Below, one piece after another: positions 8,024-17,284 of a stretch of DNA of 64,000 nucleotides; the first letter of the stretch is position 1, and each line of letters starts with the position of its first letter. Origin of the DNA: an uncultured Gammaproteobacteria bacterium (GTDB taxonomy: Bacteria; Pseudomonadota; Gammaproteobacteria; Coxiellales; Coxiellaceae); the NCBI GenBank assembly GCA_902581285.1, contig CACHNP010000007.1, positions 1 through 64,000 on the forward strand, read 5' to 3'. The position numbers were made by a program, and so were the translations under genes. A model generated the notes under the pieces. The model did no database searches. It worked only from the letters and a program-made list of their open reading frames with translations, and was not told the origin of the DNA.

Positions 8024-9181
8024 ATGACTATTTACATTATTGACTTTGCTAGAGCGGTCTTTCCAGTTGATACATTCAAAAAACATTCCTGTTTGCTTAA
8101 TCATCTCGAAGGTCAAACCCGCCAGCCTAAATTAACCAGTTTGATTGGACTTCACCCGTGGTTACATAAAATAAAAAAGAACGATGTGGTGATACCGATG
8201 TTGAATTCAAAACGTTGCGTTTTTTCCTATTCTGATAACGTGTTTTCAATGATGGATTACATTACACGTGAGCTTAAACTTACGGTTATCTCCGCCCATG
8301 CGTTTTTTAAACATCTTAAAAAGGATCTTGAATTAAACGTGCAAGACCCGTTGGATTTGCTCGCCTCAGGTGGAGAAGCTGAGACATGTTACTTGTATCA
8401 AAATAAATTATTAAGTAAGGCCGCTCGGGGCTTGATAAAAGATAAAAGAACAATTGAGCCAGGTTTAAATAATGTCTTGAGGGAACAGTACCTAAAGACA
8501 ATTTTAAAAAAGATAAATCCTGGAGATCATAACGTTGTTTTGGTGGATCAAATTGATGGTTTGTTTTGGTCTACTATGCAGCCTGCTAGATTGCTTGATG
8601 GTGTGAAACAATTGCCAAGTATTAAACGAGGAGAACTGCAGGTGAATATTGAACGAAGAAAACTGCAGGTGAATCAAGATGGCCTGATTGACTTTTCAGA
8701 TGCGTTGCCAGATGAGCTAAGCCCCCCTGTTTCAAATTCTGCTGGGTTTTTTAATTCAGAATCGAAATCTCAATCGAAGCCTCAGATGCATCAGTCCTGC
8801 TCGAATAGTGCGGGTCGTAATCCTGTATTAGATCGATCGCCATTAGCTGCTCCAGTACAAAATAATGAGTCAGCTGCCACTGCAAGACGCACGCAGTCGT
8901 CAATTGGCGTGTTGATGGGTGTCACGTGCGGATTGTCTTGCGCTGGTGTGGGCTTGCTTGCGATTGGTATCGTTAGTGCATTTTGTCCGCCTGTTGCTAT
9001 TGCCGTGATGTGCTCTTGGCAGGGTGTGGTTAGTGCGAGCGTTGGCTCGATAGTATTGGGAGCCATGCTTGGTTTCTGTTATGATATTCTCAATGCAAAC
9101 AAAACCCCAAGACAGGATGCCACTAAACGTGATTTAAACAATGGCTTTTTTGTCAATGGTGACCCTGTTCGCTATTATTAG
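8024..9181 (+). CDS. degenerate HAD-like paralogue with C-terminal membrane hairpin
   Basis: 385 residues with SD AGAGGGGAG before ATG. The start MTIYIIDFARAVF parallels MTKVFSIDFDGCLYN of the preceding gene, with the second motif-I Asp lost. NVVLVDQIDGLFW (170-182) parallels the neighbour's YVFVDDRLDILDHVW with one Asp lost, so phosphatase chemistry is unlikely. Residues 203-220 contain a 9-residue duplication (GELQVNIE / RKLQVNQD). A Ser/Gln/Asn-rich linker follows. Two hydrophobic segments (about 293-319 and 322-353) resemble those of the next gene (GLLAIG..., CPPVA..., LGFC). Function unknown; the relation to the neighbour is my by-eye alignment. Confidence 0.72.
   Translation: MTIYIIDFARAVFPVDTFKKHSCLLNHLEGQTRQPKLTSLIGLHPWLHKIKKNDVVIPMLNSKRCVFSYSDNVFSMMDYITRELKLTVISAHAFFKHLKKDLELNVQDPLDLLASGGEAETCYLYQNKLLSKAARGLIKDKRTIEPGLNNVLREQYLKTILKKINPGDHNVVLVDQIDGLFWSTMQPARLLDGVKQLPSIKRGELQVNIERRKLQVNQDGLIDFSDALPDELSPPVSNSAGFFNSESKSQSKPQMHQSCSNSAGRNPVLDRSPLAAPVQNNESAATARRTQSSIGVLMGVTCGLSCAGVGLLAIGIVSAFCPPVAIAVMCSWQGVVSASVGSIVLGAMLGFCYDILNANKTPRQDATKRDLNNGFFVNGDPVRYY
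8627..8680 (+). repeat. 27-bp tandem duplication inside the degenerate HAD-like gene
   Basis: Two 27-bp units (8627-8653 and 8654-8680) share an identical 14-base core AACTGCAGGTGAAT and encode RGELQVNIE / RRKLQVNQD. In-frame, so it lengthens the linker by nine residues. Confidence 0.85.
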
Positions 9182-9529
9182 TGAGTGGGGTTTTTTCTTT
9201 GAAATATCGACTGCTCACTGTTGAGATTGACAGTTTTGCTGCGGGTATTTTCTCGATCATGTATCACACTTGACAATGCGTCAACGCAATGTAACCCGCA
9301 CTGACAATGTCTCTCACAACACGGGATCAAACCAGATAAGTGTTTTTATTGAGGCTGAATCCTGATTCTAAACTATTGATACTCACGATCGCCTATCTAA
9401 TGTTGCAAAGAGTTTACACAACAAATCGAGCGGTTACCCTGTGTTCATTCCGCTGTTACGTTTATTGAGTAAACTAAGAGTCATAAAACAGAGACTTTGA
9501 ATTGAGTTAGAGAAAAACAGGAGATAACC
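9182..9529. other. 348-bp intergenic stretch
   Basis: No open frame with a ribosome binding site. TTGACAATG (9269-9277) and a CTGACAATG copy about 30 bases later are seen. The first is a good -35-like hexamer but has no clear -10 partner. The SD AGGAG for the next gene lies at the right end. Confidence 0.4.
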
Positions 9530-9964
9530 ATGAGAGCATTTGAAAACGATAGTGATGAAAGAAAAAAGAAAAACAATATATGCCCTGCAGTGTCCATACC
9601 GCTTGATTCAGTGTCTCATATGTATATTCCACCTTCAGCCAAAAATGATCCACTTTACCGCCAAGAGAGCGCACTTCGTCAGGCAAAAAAGCCGCTTGCT
9701 AAAGTGTCTTCAAGATCCTTTTTGTGGGCTGCTTTTGGTGCCGCTTCGACGTACATGGGTATTTTTGCTGTTGGTCTGATCGCGCTAATGGCGTGTCATC
9801 CCGTAGGATTGGCTGGAGTAGCGATGGCAGGGTTGGTTAAAGCAGCAATTCCAAGTGTGTTCGCGTACAAGCTAATGGCCGGGGGCGCTTTTATTGGGTT
9901 TTGTGGTGGCAGTATGTTCGACAAACCCGAATCTGATCGGTCGTCACATAGACCCAAGTTTTAA
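9530..9964 (+). CDS. small membrane-hairpin protein, unknown function
   Basis: 144 residues, SD AGGAG seven bases before ATG. The N-terminal 60 residues are polar and basic. Residues about 65-92 and 95-125 are hydrophobic, separated by an ACHPVG turn. This part resembles the C-terminal hairpin of the preceding protein: IFAVGLIALMACHPV versus LLAIGIVSAFCPPV, and a shared GFC near the end. It therefore looks like a stand-alone version of the same membrane module. No enzymatic domain is seen. Confidence 0.7.
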   Translation: MRAFENDSDERKKKNNICPAVSIPLDSVSHMYIPPSAKNDPLYRQESALRQAKKPLAKVSSRSFLWAAFGAASTYMGIFAVGLIALMACHPVGLAGVAMAGLVKAAIPSVFAYKLMAGGAFIGFCGGSMFDKPESDRSSHRPKF

Positions 9965-9988
9965 TATCTGATTTAAATTCGGGTGTTG

Positions 9989-11272
9989 CTAACTTGGCTT
10001 GGGTGAGTCTCGACACTGATCATGATCAGTGTCTTCAAGTTCACGATTGATGTCACGCATTTCAGCTGCCAGTTTCAACAGATTATCTTGGCGAGACCCG
10101 GAAGTCAGGGGTTCGCGGATTGAAGCCTCTAATTTCAAGAATTCATTATTACACTCCTGAGTCTGTCGTTGCGGTATTGAGAATAATCGTTGTTCAGTCG
10201 TAAATTGCATTAGAGAGTCTTTGTCATTACTTTTGTCCTCACCCTCAGTTATGATGGGTATGGTTTTGAGTATTTTTCTTGCTCGATCGCTTATGGTATT
10301 TTCCGCGACTTTAATAATGCTTTTAATTACTTTGCCACATTTGTCATCTAATGAATCAGGGTTTTGAACTGCTTCCAGGATGAGTTTTTCAAGTGGATGG
10401 TGCTCGAGCTGACACATGTCGTTTGGCTTTAAAATGAGCATGCTCTCGTATAACAGTGACCATTGTTTTGGGCTTACGCGTGGTTGAAGTTGATGCAGGA
10501 ACCTGCTATAGCTATTGCGTACATTTGTTTGTATGGATTTTGTATTTTGCTGGTCTTCAGCAACACTAATCATTGAATTGCATAAATCAAATAGTCTGTC
10601 TCTATACACGAAGCTGTTTTGTTGACATCGCTGTAAATGAAAATTGCATCTAAAATTATTTAGCCGATTTGTCATCATCGCCTGTTTCAGGCATTCTTCT
10701 TCGTCTTCCGATAACAATAATCCAGCATAGTCACTCTCAAGTATTTTGTGAACCTGTATGGTTACATTTGATTGTAAAAAATTTGTCTCATAATCTTTCA
10801 GGTCGCCAGTATAATATTCGAGTTTTGTATGAAACTGAATGAAGGGTTCTTTGTTGCCGTCGATTGTATGTGGCCAAATTGGAAAAGATGCTTTTTGACT
10901 GTTAATTAGAGTGGTCTTATCTGCTTTGAAGATTTCAATGGGCTGGATTAATTTATGGTCTTGGTCGATGCTGCCAATACTAAAATTATCTCGACATACC
11001 TTGGGTGATGTTAGTTGCTGGATAGGATTCTTATACAGTCTGAATAATGTCTTGCCTGACTCTGTTTCTTCCAGTTCGTAGGTATCAACGTTACTGGTGT
11101 CAATTAATCGCTCTCGGGTTTCTATGAGGAGCGTCCAATCTGGGAGCGGCTCAGTAGGGATGACAAGTAAAATACTGATTCGACCGGTTAAATCTTTTTT
11201 TGCCTTGATTTCTGCAAACTCAATGAGCTTTTCAAGTTGCTTTTGTTCGTATAGGGATATTATATACAGCAT
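9989..11272 (-). CDS. unknown soluble protein
   Basis: 427 residues from the ATG at 11272, chosen over an upstream ATG at 11320 because GGAG lies eight bases before it. The start MLYIISLYEQKQLEKLIEFAE is followed by mixed alpha/beta sequence; the C-terminal half is charged and helical with many Gln/Asn and several Cys (NFRCNFHLQRCQQN). No signal peptide or membrane segment. I do not recognise a family. It is convergent with the 144-aa gene (24-bp gap). A perfect 22-bp palindrome lies in its last 15 codons. Confidence 0.65.
   Translation of the reverse strand: MLYIISLYEQKQLEKLIEFAEIKAKKDLTGRISILLVIPTEPLPDWTLLIETRERLIDTSNVDTYELEETESGKTLFRLYKNPIQQLTSPKVCRDNFSIGSIDQDHKLIQPIEIFKADKTTLINSQKASFPIWPHTIDGNKEPFIQFHTKLEYYTGDLKDYETNFLQSNVTIQVHKILESDYAGLLLSEDEEECLKQAMMTNRLNNFRCNFHLQRCQQNSFVYRDRLFDLCNSMISVAEDQQNTKSIQTNVRNSYSRFLHQLQPRVSPKQWSLLYESMLILKPNDMCQLEHHPLEKLILEAVQNPDSLDDKCGKVIKSIIKVAENTISDRARKILKTIPIITEGEDKSNDKDSLMQFTTEQRLFSIPQRQTQECNNEFLKLEASIREPLTSGSRQDNLLKLAAEMRDINRELEDTDHDQCRDSPKPS
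10012..10033. repeat. perfect 22-bp palindrome in the 3' end of the unknown gene
   Basis: GACACTGATCA followed directly by its reverse complement TGATCAGTGTC. It encodes DTDHDQC in the minus-strand gene and lies about 22 bases before its stop, facing the convergent upstream gene. No T run, so it is not a standard terminator. Confidence 0.7.
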
Positions 11273-11467
11273 GTCTATCTCCAGCTTGTTTGCACATGTT
11301 TGGAGTGGAATATAGAACATTTATTTTATATTGCCATTTTTTCTTGCGTTTTGACTTTTTTTCTACACCAGGTGGTGTTTATTGTCCCAATAAAAACCAC
11401 TTTTAGGTCGTGCTTTTGCTCTTTTTTAAAAGGGAGCCGCCTAAATACACAAAGGGGTTTGTTTGGT

Positions 11468-13075
11468 TTAGTGGTTTTGAGGATACGGCGCTGAACGGCT
11501 GACATCAGAAAGGTTGGTCATGTTGGTGTTATTATGAAATGGGGGGGTAGTATCACAGGCGTCTTGTTGTAAAACGTTAGCGAGTAATGTGATCAATAAT
11601 GGTAACAGTGTGAGTGCGCTAACAGCAGCAAATCCGACCCATGGTTTTGACTTAAGTGGCCTTTCGCAATGATTAATGATTCTGGCTGCAGGGTAGTTCC
11701 ATACCGCTTGAAATGCATATGAAAAAACAAGTGCAATCATATCATTGTATGCTTGACTACGTTGTTCTGGGTTATCATAGGGATTGGAAATCAAGCGATT
11801 AATGCAGTTGCCAAACATGGCTCCGGTGACTGTGAAGTAGGTTGCTAATATGGTGTGTTTGGTGCCATCTTTATGATAGGGGTTTATGTTAAATAGGCCG
11901 CTAACTGATATCAGAGAGATGAGCGATAAGGTGTTCATGTTTGATTGCATTGCCAAAGCTAAACCGAGTCCAAGTGACATGGGGATCGCCGGTTTTGAAT
12001 GGAGAAGTCTGATGATCCAGTTTGCTGGTGTGCCTTGTAAGCATCTTTTTAAACTATACAAAAACAGTGGAAGACTGATCGCGGAAAAGGCAATCGATGA
12101 TGAAATGTAAACCAAACCCGCAGTGGATGGCGATATGCCGGTGGTGTTAGCAAAACCGCTCATCGGTAGAGGGGCGGAGCAGTTTAATGGCATTGTGTTG
12201 GGGTGCGAGTGATTGCTGTGATTGCTCAGTTGGTTTGAGGCTAAGTTGGTGTGGTTGAAGATGCTTGCATTTTTGATGATGTGGTTTGCGGTTAGTGTGG
12301 TATCGACACAGTGGCATTCTTTAGCTACTTGAATCATCGTGTCGGTTTTGAATGCGGCCGTGTCTATTGGCAGGCTTTTGATGAATTGGTTGAGTGGATT
12401 AACCGTATTGTCAAAACGGATTTCGTTGTCGGCTTGTGTGGCGAGTGCGCTTAAAAAGGCATTTGATAAAATTGTAACAGGGATATTGAGTAGGTTTATT
12501 AGGGGAAGCAGTAGTGCGGTTTGTAGAGCTCGGTTCACTTGATGGTTTATCAAGTTGTGGCATCTGGCGAGCGAGAGTAGTAGAAACGGTAACGCGATGA
12601 ATAGTGTGTTGACATCATGATAACTGGCACCAGAACCCAGGTGCAGCGGTATTGTTGTTGAGCTAGAAAATGAGGTGTTTGAATAGGCTGCTTGGATCAT
12701 TGCATGCGACAGCTCATCATCATGAAATACCGTTGTTAAAGTGCTGCCATAGATGAGTTTGTTAAAATCAGATTGCGGTGCTGTGAGGGATCTCGCAAAA
12801 TGTAATTCTGAATCCAGTAATATGATGCCGTTGTTAAGATAACGCCAGTTTATCAGTTGCAGGATGACAATAGCGGGTACGCTAAGTATCCATCCGGTTC
12901 GATACAAAAGACAGGCTTGAGTTGATGCCTCATAATCTCTGGGTGGAATCGCAGTCCAATCAACGATTTCATCATCATGAGTGCCGTTATTTTTCTGTTT
13001 TTCCTTGGCTCGAATGACAACGCTTGTTGGTTCGATCGTTTCGTTGCTATCGTCTGAGTCTGTTCTTTTGCGCAT
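11468..13075 (-). CDS. multi-pass membrane protein, unknown function
   Basis: 535 residues from ATG 13075, preferred because AGAGAGG lies seven bases upstream; another ATG lies at 13108. A charged N-terminal region of about 60 residues (DSDDSNETIEP) precedes eight or more hydrophobic segments, with a long hydrophilic Asn/Thr/His-rich loop in the middle (around 210-310) containing several Cys and N-x-T/S triplets. C-terminal helices include WVGFAAVSALTLLPLLITLLANVL. It resembles no transporter family I can name. Same strand as the 427-aa gene downstream but separated by 195 bp. Confidence 0.65.
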   Translation of the reverse strand: MRKRTDSDDSNETIEPTSVVIRAKEKQKNNGTHDDEIVDWTAIPPRDYEASTQACLLYRTGWILSVPAIVILQLINWRYLNNGIILLDSELHFARSLTAPQSDFNKLIYGSTLTTVFHDDELSHAMIQAAYSNTSFSSSTTIPLHLGSGASYHDVNTLFIALPFLLLSLARCHNLINHQVNRALQTALLLPLINLLNIPVTILSNAFLSALATQADNEIRFDNTVNPLNQFIKSLPIDTAAFKTDTMIQVAKECHCVDTTLTANHIIKNASIFNHTNLASNQLSNHSNHSHPNTMPLNCSAPLPMSGFANTTGISPSTAGLVYISSSIAFSAISLPLFLYSLKRCLQGTPANWIIRLLHSKPAIPMSLGLGLALAMQSNMNTLSLISLISVSGLFNINPYHKDGTKHTILATYFTVTGAMFGNCINRLISNPYDNPEQRSQAYNDMIALVFSYAFQAVWNYPAARIINHCERPLKSKPWVGFAAVSALTLLPLLITLLANVLQQDACDTTPPFHNNTNMTNLSDVSRSAPYPQNH

Positions 13076-13245
13076 AAGTAACCTCTCTTTTGATATTATT
13101 TTACACAAAACAAAGGTCTTTGTGAAGTTGGATTAGTCTCAAGGTGGAATAAGGTCTTGCGGTTTGATTTAATTGTATCTTAATAATAAATTAACCATTG
13201 GTTCTATCTTGATTTCAAAACCCGTGTGTTGTATTTCGTTATGCA

Positions 13246-14502
13246 CTAATTATTGTGGGTATTCTGGCAGTGAGTTTCCACGATTTTATATCGGCTGACA
13301 AAAAAACCAGTGGCATAAAATAGTGGGATAAAGACGAATGCGAGGGCATAGTCATTTGCAGAGTATTGTAGCGAGTCGTGATGCTGGTGTGAGCTAAACC
13401 ATCGCAGCAGGTAACCAATAATCGGGTGAAGTAGTAATCCCCCGATAACAACCGCTAAATTATTAAATGCGATTGCTGTGGCTGTGATGTTGGGTGGGTT
13501 AATATCCCTCACCAGTGCGAAACTGAGAATTTGGCCCGCCGCTGCAATACCAATTCCGCATAACAAAAGAAATACCCAGATATGTTGAATGGTGGTGTGT
13601 GCCGTGAGTAAGGTAAACATCGATACCAGGCCGAATAACGAGCAGATTTGCATTAAGCTGCATCGTCGCTGTATCCGGTTTGATAGGAAGCCTAGTAGGG
13701 GGCTGGTAACGGCAAGTCCAAGCCACACTGCACCGGTGAAGTCAGCCGCCATTTGAGTGCTGAAATTGTATTGCTTGGCTAAGAAAGGGATACCCCATTG
13801 CTCTGCAAATATGATAATGGGTGACCAGGCGCAAAACGCATAAAGTGCGATCCAAAAAGTTTGTGGGTTTGTGAAAATAGTTTTGAGTGATTGCCTGACT
13901 GAGGAGGTTTTATTGGTGGATGCGGGGCGTTTATGCCGAACTAAAATAATGGCTAATACGCCTAGTGTTATACCGATAATGGCAAGTAGCTGCATGCCAT
14001 ATCGCCAGTTATGTTGGTGTAACAAGTAACGTTTTAAGGGGTATTCCCCGGCCCAAGCGCCAAATGCAGCCAATAGCTGGGCGAGTCCAACCAGTAGTGC
14101 AAAAACTCGACCAGAGAACCAGTAGTGAGCGATGGCAAGAACAGCGACAAAAGCGAATGCCGAGCCTAAACCCATGAGTAAGCGGGCGGCAGCGAGTATC
14201 AATGGCGATTGAGCTAAGCTAAAGGCATAGGAACCCAGGGCGCAAGTAACGATGGCGGCACTCAGTACAACGCGAACTGAAAATCGATCCAATATCAGGC
14301 CCACAGGCAACTGCATCAAACTGTAAGTCACGAAATAGCTAGCTGAAATAAGACCGATGATGGCAGCGTCGATGCCAAAATCACTCATGAGCTGTTGGAC
14401 CATGATGCTGGGGGATGTCTGTACTGCCATTTCGTATAAAAGAAATAAGGCTGCGACGGCATAGCTTAATATTCCATAAATTTTATTGTATCGTTTAATC
14501 AT
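13246..14502 (-). CDS. MFS transporter
   Basis: 418 residues with twelve apparent membrane helices. The MFS loop 2-3 signature appears as PVGLILDRFSVR, and GSAFAFVAVL lies in helix 4. The family moves small solutes by proton-coupled symport or antiport; the substrate cannot be read here. The other MFS gene in this window (25921-27231) shares the GSAFAFVAVL segment and general layout, so the two belong to one subfamily. Transporters of this look are numerous in intracellular gammaproteobacteria, where many import amino acids; for this gene that is inference only. Confidence 0.88.
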   Translation of the reverse strand: MIKRYNKIYGILSYAVAALFLLYEMAVQTSPSIMVQQLMSDFGIDAAIIGLISASYFVTYSLMQLPVGLILDRFSVRVVLSAAIVTCALGSYAFSLAQSPLILAAARLLMGLGSAFAFVAVLAIAHYWFSGRVFALLVGLAQLLAAFGAWAGEYPLKRYLLHQHNWRYGMQLLAIIGITLGVLAIILVRHKRPASTNKTSSVRQSLKTIFTNPQTFWIALYAFCAWSPIIIFAEQWGIPFLAKQYNFSTQMAADFTGAVWLGLAVTSPLLGFLSNRIQRRCSLMQICSLFGLVSMFTLLTAHTTIQHIWVFLLLCGIGIAAAGQILSFALVRDINPPNITATAIAFNNLAVVIGGLLLHPIIGYLLRWFSSHQHHDSLQYSANDYALAFVFIPLFYATGFFVSRYKIVETHCQNTHNN

Positions 14503-14673
14503 TTTATATTTTACTTATGAGGTTGGATGAAAAATAAGGGCGAAGAAGAGCTGTGGTATTAACAACAACACGGGTGCGGGAAATTAATTTTGAATGTGAG
14601 TATTTTTTTCATTGAAATAATATACTCGATTCTATTGTCCTCGTCAAACTGCTCTCTGTTCATTATTTCGCGC

Positions 14674-15630
14674 TTACCTGTGGTTCATTTCGTGTTGCAT
14701 GGTTTCGATCAGGCCCTTTAAGTCTCTTGGTATTGGCGCTTTGAAAGTTAGTGATCTCCCGTGAATGGGGTGAGTTAGGGTTAATTTTTCAGCATGTAAA
14801 GCCTGTCTGGGGAAGTTCAGGCATGCTTGTTGTAGCTCTGACGAAATTCGACACACCAATGCTTTTTGCTTGCGGTAAGTTTTATCACCAACCAGCGGGT
14901 AACCTGCATGGGTTAAGTGGACACGAATTTGGTGAGTTCGGCCAGTTTCAAGCTCGACGCTAAGTAAGGTGTGCGCAGGGTAGCGTGCCTTGACTCGATA
15001 GTGAGTGACGGCTGGTTTTCCTGTGTCTGTGACGGCCATTTTTACTCTATTGTTTGAGTCTCGATCAATGGGCTTATCTATGGTAGCACCGCTGATGATG
15101 CGCCCTTGACACATTGCGAGGTACTGTCTTTTGATTTGACGTTTTTTCATGGCTTCAGTCAGGTGGTCGAAGGATTGACTATCTTTTGCTACGATGAGCA
15201 GCCCTGAGGTGTCCTTATCCAGTCGGTGTATCAACCCGGCACGAGGTAATGTGCTCAGTGTCGAGTTGTGATGTAATAGCGCGTTAACCAAGGTCCCTGT
15301 TTTGTTACCAGCACCTGGATGAGAAACCAACCCAGCGGGTTTATTAATGATTAAGATGTGGTCGTCTTCAAAGACGATGTTCAATGGAATATTTTCGGCG
15401 CTATCAGATAACGCAGGTTCAATCTTAGCTTCAATTTCAATGATGTCCGCGTGATTGACTTTGTGCTTGGGGGAACACACCGATACTGTGTTTATCTTGA
15501 CGTATCCTGACTTTATCCAGTCCTGAATAGTGGAGCGGGATAAATCTGATGTCAGGTTGACCAGCGCTTTATCAAGGCGCTCTTTTTCAAGCGATTCTGT
15601 TACTTCGAATATGAGTTTGATGGTTTTCAT
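14674..15630 (-). CDS. rluD: 23S rRNA pseudouridine synthase, RluD family
   Basis: 318 residues: S4 RNA-binding domain at 15-75 (ERLDKALVNL...SRSTIQDWIKSGYVKIN) and pseudouridine synthase catalytic domain with HRLDKDTSG, nucleophile Asp138. RluD makes the conserved pseudouridines of helix 69 in 23S rRNA. RluC is the alternative, but divergence from bamD, as in other gammaproteobacteria, supports RluD. The spacing to bamD is 147 bp, holding both promoters. Confidence 0.93.
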   Translation of the reverse strand: MKTIKLIFEVTESLEKERLDKALVNLTSDLSRSTIQDWIKSGYVKINTVSVCSPKHKVNHADIIEIEAKIEPALSDSAENIPLNIVFEDDHILIINKPAGLVSHPGAGNKTGTLVNALLHHNSTLSTLPRAGLIHRLDKDTSGLLIVAKDSQSFDHLTEAMKKRQIKRQYLAMCQGRIISGATIDKPIDRDSNNRVKMAVTDTGKPAVTHYRVKARYPAHTLLSVELETGRTHQIRVHLTHAGYPLVGDKTYRKQKALVCRISSELQQACLNFPRQALHAEKLTLTHPIHGRSLTFKAPIPRDLKGLIETMQHEMNHR

Positions 15631-15777
15631 TGGGCTAATTTTGACCTCTGGTGAACTGCTTTTATACGAATCTTATCTTCTCATGGAAGATTTTGATTTT
15701 GTGTCAAGATGCTCTATAATGACATCACCTTGTAACCAGTGTTTGGTTTGGCATAATTTAACATAAGTGAACTCATC

Positions 15778-16590
15778 ATGAAACGTCTACTCTCGATTGC
15801 CGGTTTGGCATTTTTTTGTTTTTTTTCTCAGGGCTGTTCAAATACTAAGCAAATACCTGATCCTTACGCTAAATATCGCTCGCTATCGCCTGTGACAATC
15901 TATAACCAGGGGGTACAGCAAGCGTCGAAAAAACAGTACCGTCGGGCTTCGGATACCTTCGCCGCCTTTGAAGCGCTTTATCCTGATAATCAAGAATACC
16001 GCTCTCAAGTTATTTTGGATAGTATTTACACAAACTACATGGAAGATCACCTTGCTATTGCGGAAGCTCAGTGTGAGCGTTTTTTAGTTTATTATTCGTA
16101 CATGCGAGATAAAGCCGCTTACGTTTACTACATGAGGGGCTTGATTTCATACAGAACAGCTATCTCCGGATTACAAGTGTTTTTTCATATCAACCCGGCT
16201 TTATTGAGTGACGAGAACTTCGTCAGCGCATTTAATCACTTCAATCAGCTGGTTACCACATTTCCAGAATCAAAGTACACCCCTGATGCGTTGCAGCGCA
16301 TGCGCTACATTCGGGATCTCGTCGCAAAGCATCGCGTACTGATTGCGCAGTATTACTATGAAAGGAAAGCATACGTAGCGTCTGCTAACCGAGCACTGAG
16401 TGTTGTGCTGAATCTCAATGGTGTTGCATCCACTGCTCCTGCTTTGCAGTTGTTGTATCTCGATTACTCTGCCTTGGGTATGAAACCCCAAGCAAAAGAG
16501 GTTAAATCAATGTTAGATGCAAACCGTATTTCAACCCACTACGTGCCGATAAAATACGATTTGATTGCGTCAATTCGTGGTGCAGCTTAA
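15778..16590 (+). CDS. bamD: outer-membrane assembly lipoprotein BamD
   Basis: 270 residues. A lipoprotein signal peptide ends FSQGC, so Cys20 is lipidated. TPR-like helical repeats follow (IYNQGVQQASKKQYRRASDTFAAFEALYPDN..., YVYYMRGLISYRT, FNQLVTTFPESKYTPDALQRM). BamD is the essential lipoprotein of the BAM complex that folds beta-barrels, and would serve the porin-like and FadL proteins found here. Divergent from rluD. Confidence 0.95.
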   Translation: MKRLLSIAGLAFFCFFSQGCSNTKQIPDPYAKYRSLSPVTIYNQGVQQASKKQYRRASDTFAAFEALYPDNQEYRSQVILDSIYTNYMEDHLAIAEAQCERFLVYYSYMRDKAAYVYYMRGLISYRTAISGLQVFFHINPALLSDENFVSAFNHFNQLVTTFPESKYTPDALQRMRYIRDLVAKHRVLIAQYYYERKAYVASANRALSVVLNLNGVASTAPALQLLYLDYSALGMKPQAKEVKSMLDANRISTHYVPIKYDLIASIRGAA

Positions 16591-16597
16591 CTCCTTT

Positions 16598-17197
16598 ATG
16601 TCTGCTCACATTAATATAACGAAAGGCAAGCTTTGGGGGCATGTTCTACGCCGGTTGTTTCATGTCATTATCACCTTAAGCTTCGCTTGGTTAATGATAA
16701 ATTATCACCCTTTTTTAAAGCGACTGCTAAGATTAGACGATAGTCGGCATTTGTTTTTAATAATCGCTTTTTTAACGTTTCTGATTGAGGGCATCAGAAT
16801 TGCCAATGGCTGGATTTTCTTTGGGCAGCGCGAATTTGAAGCAAAGAAATTGTCTTCATTAGCCTGGGGTATACTTGGTTTATGTGTACTGTTTTGTTTT
16901 TCTACGAATCCAAGATTCATCTATCCGGTGGTTTTTCTATCTGCACTCATTGATCCGCTTGTGGGTGAAGTTAGGCCGCATATGTCGTTGAAACACTGTT
17001 GTGTTATCGCCTATCTTGCGGCTTTGTTGGTGTGGTTTCTTTCAAGCTTGCTGATAACGCCGTGGCCATTCTGGTATGGATTTATTGTGCCCGCGGTAAG
17101 TGTGCTTATGGCGATGGTAAGGTGGCGCTATGTGGATGATAATTTCACTATGTTGGTTGTGCCTTTTATGATTTTAATTTTATTAAGTTACATCTAA
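16598..17197 (+). CDS. integral membrane protein, possible SEC59/VTE5-type lipid kinase
   Basis: 199 residues from ATG 16598, eight bases after the bamD stop; an in-frame TTG at 16565 within bamD is a less likely start. Five to six hydrophobic helices. The pattern RRLFHV near the N-terminus, then EGIRI, REFEAKKLSSLAWG, and a conserved-looking IDPLVGE fits the CTP-dependent dolichol/phytol/diacylglycerol kinase family, which phosphorylates polyprenols or related lipids. This assignment is from pattern only. Translation is probably coupled to bamD. Confidence 0.6.
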   Translation: MSAHINITKGKLWGHVLRRLFHVIITLSFAWLMINYHPFLKRLLRLDDSRHLFLIIAFLTFLIEGIRIANGWIFFGQREFEAKKLSSLAWGILGLCVLFCFSTNPRFIYPVVFLSALIDPLVGEVRPHMSLKHCCVIAYLAALLVWFLSSLLITPWPFWYGFIVPAVSVLMAMVRWRYVDDNFTMLVVPFMILILLSYI

Positions 17198-17284
17198 ACT
17201 CTTTTTGTTATAAATAAATCAATTGTGTTGCAGCGTGGTGATAAGCCATTGGTAAAAAATGTTAGGTATCTTGGGGGAGGTTTT

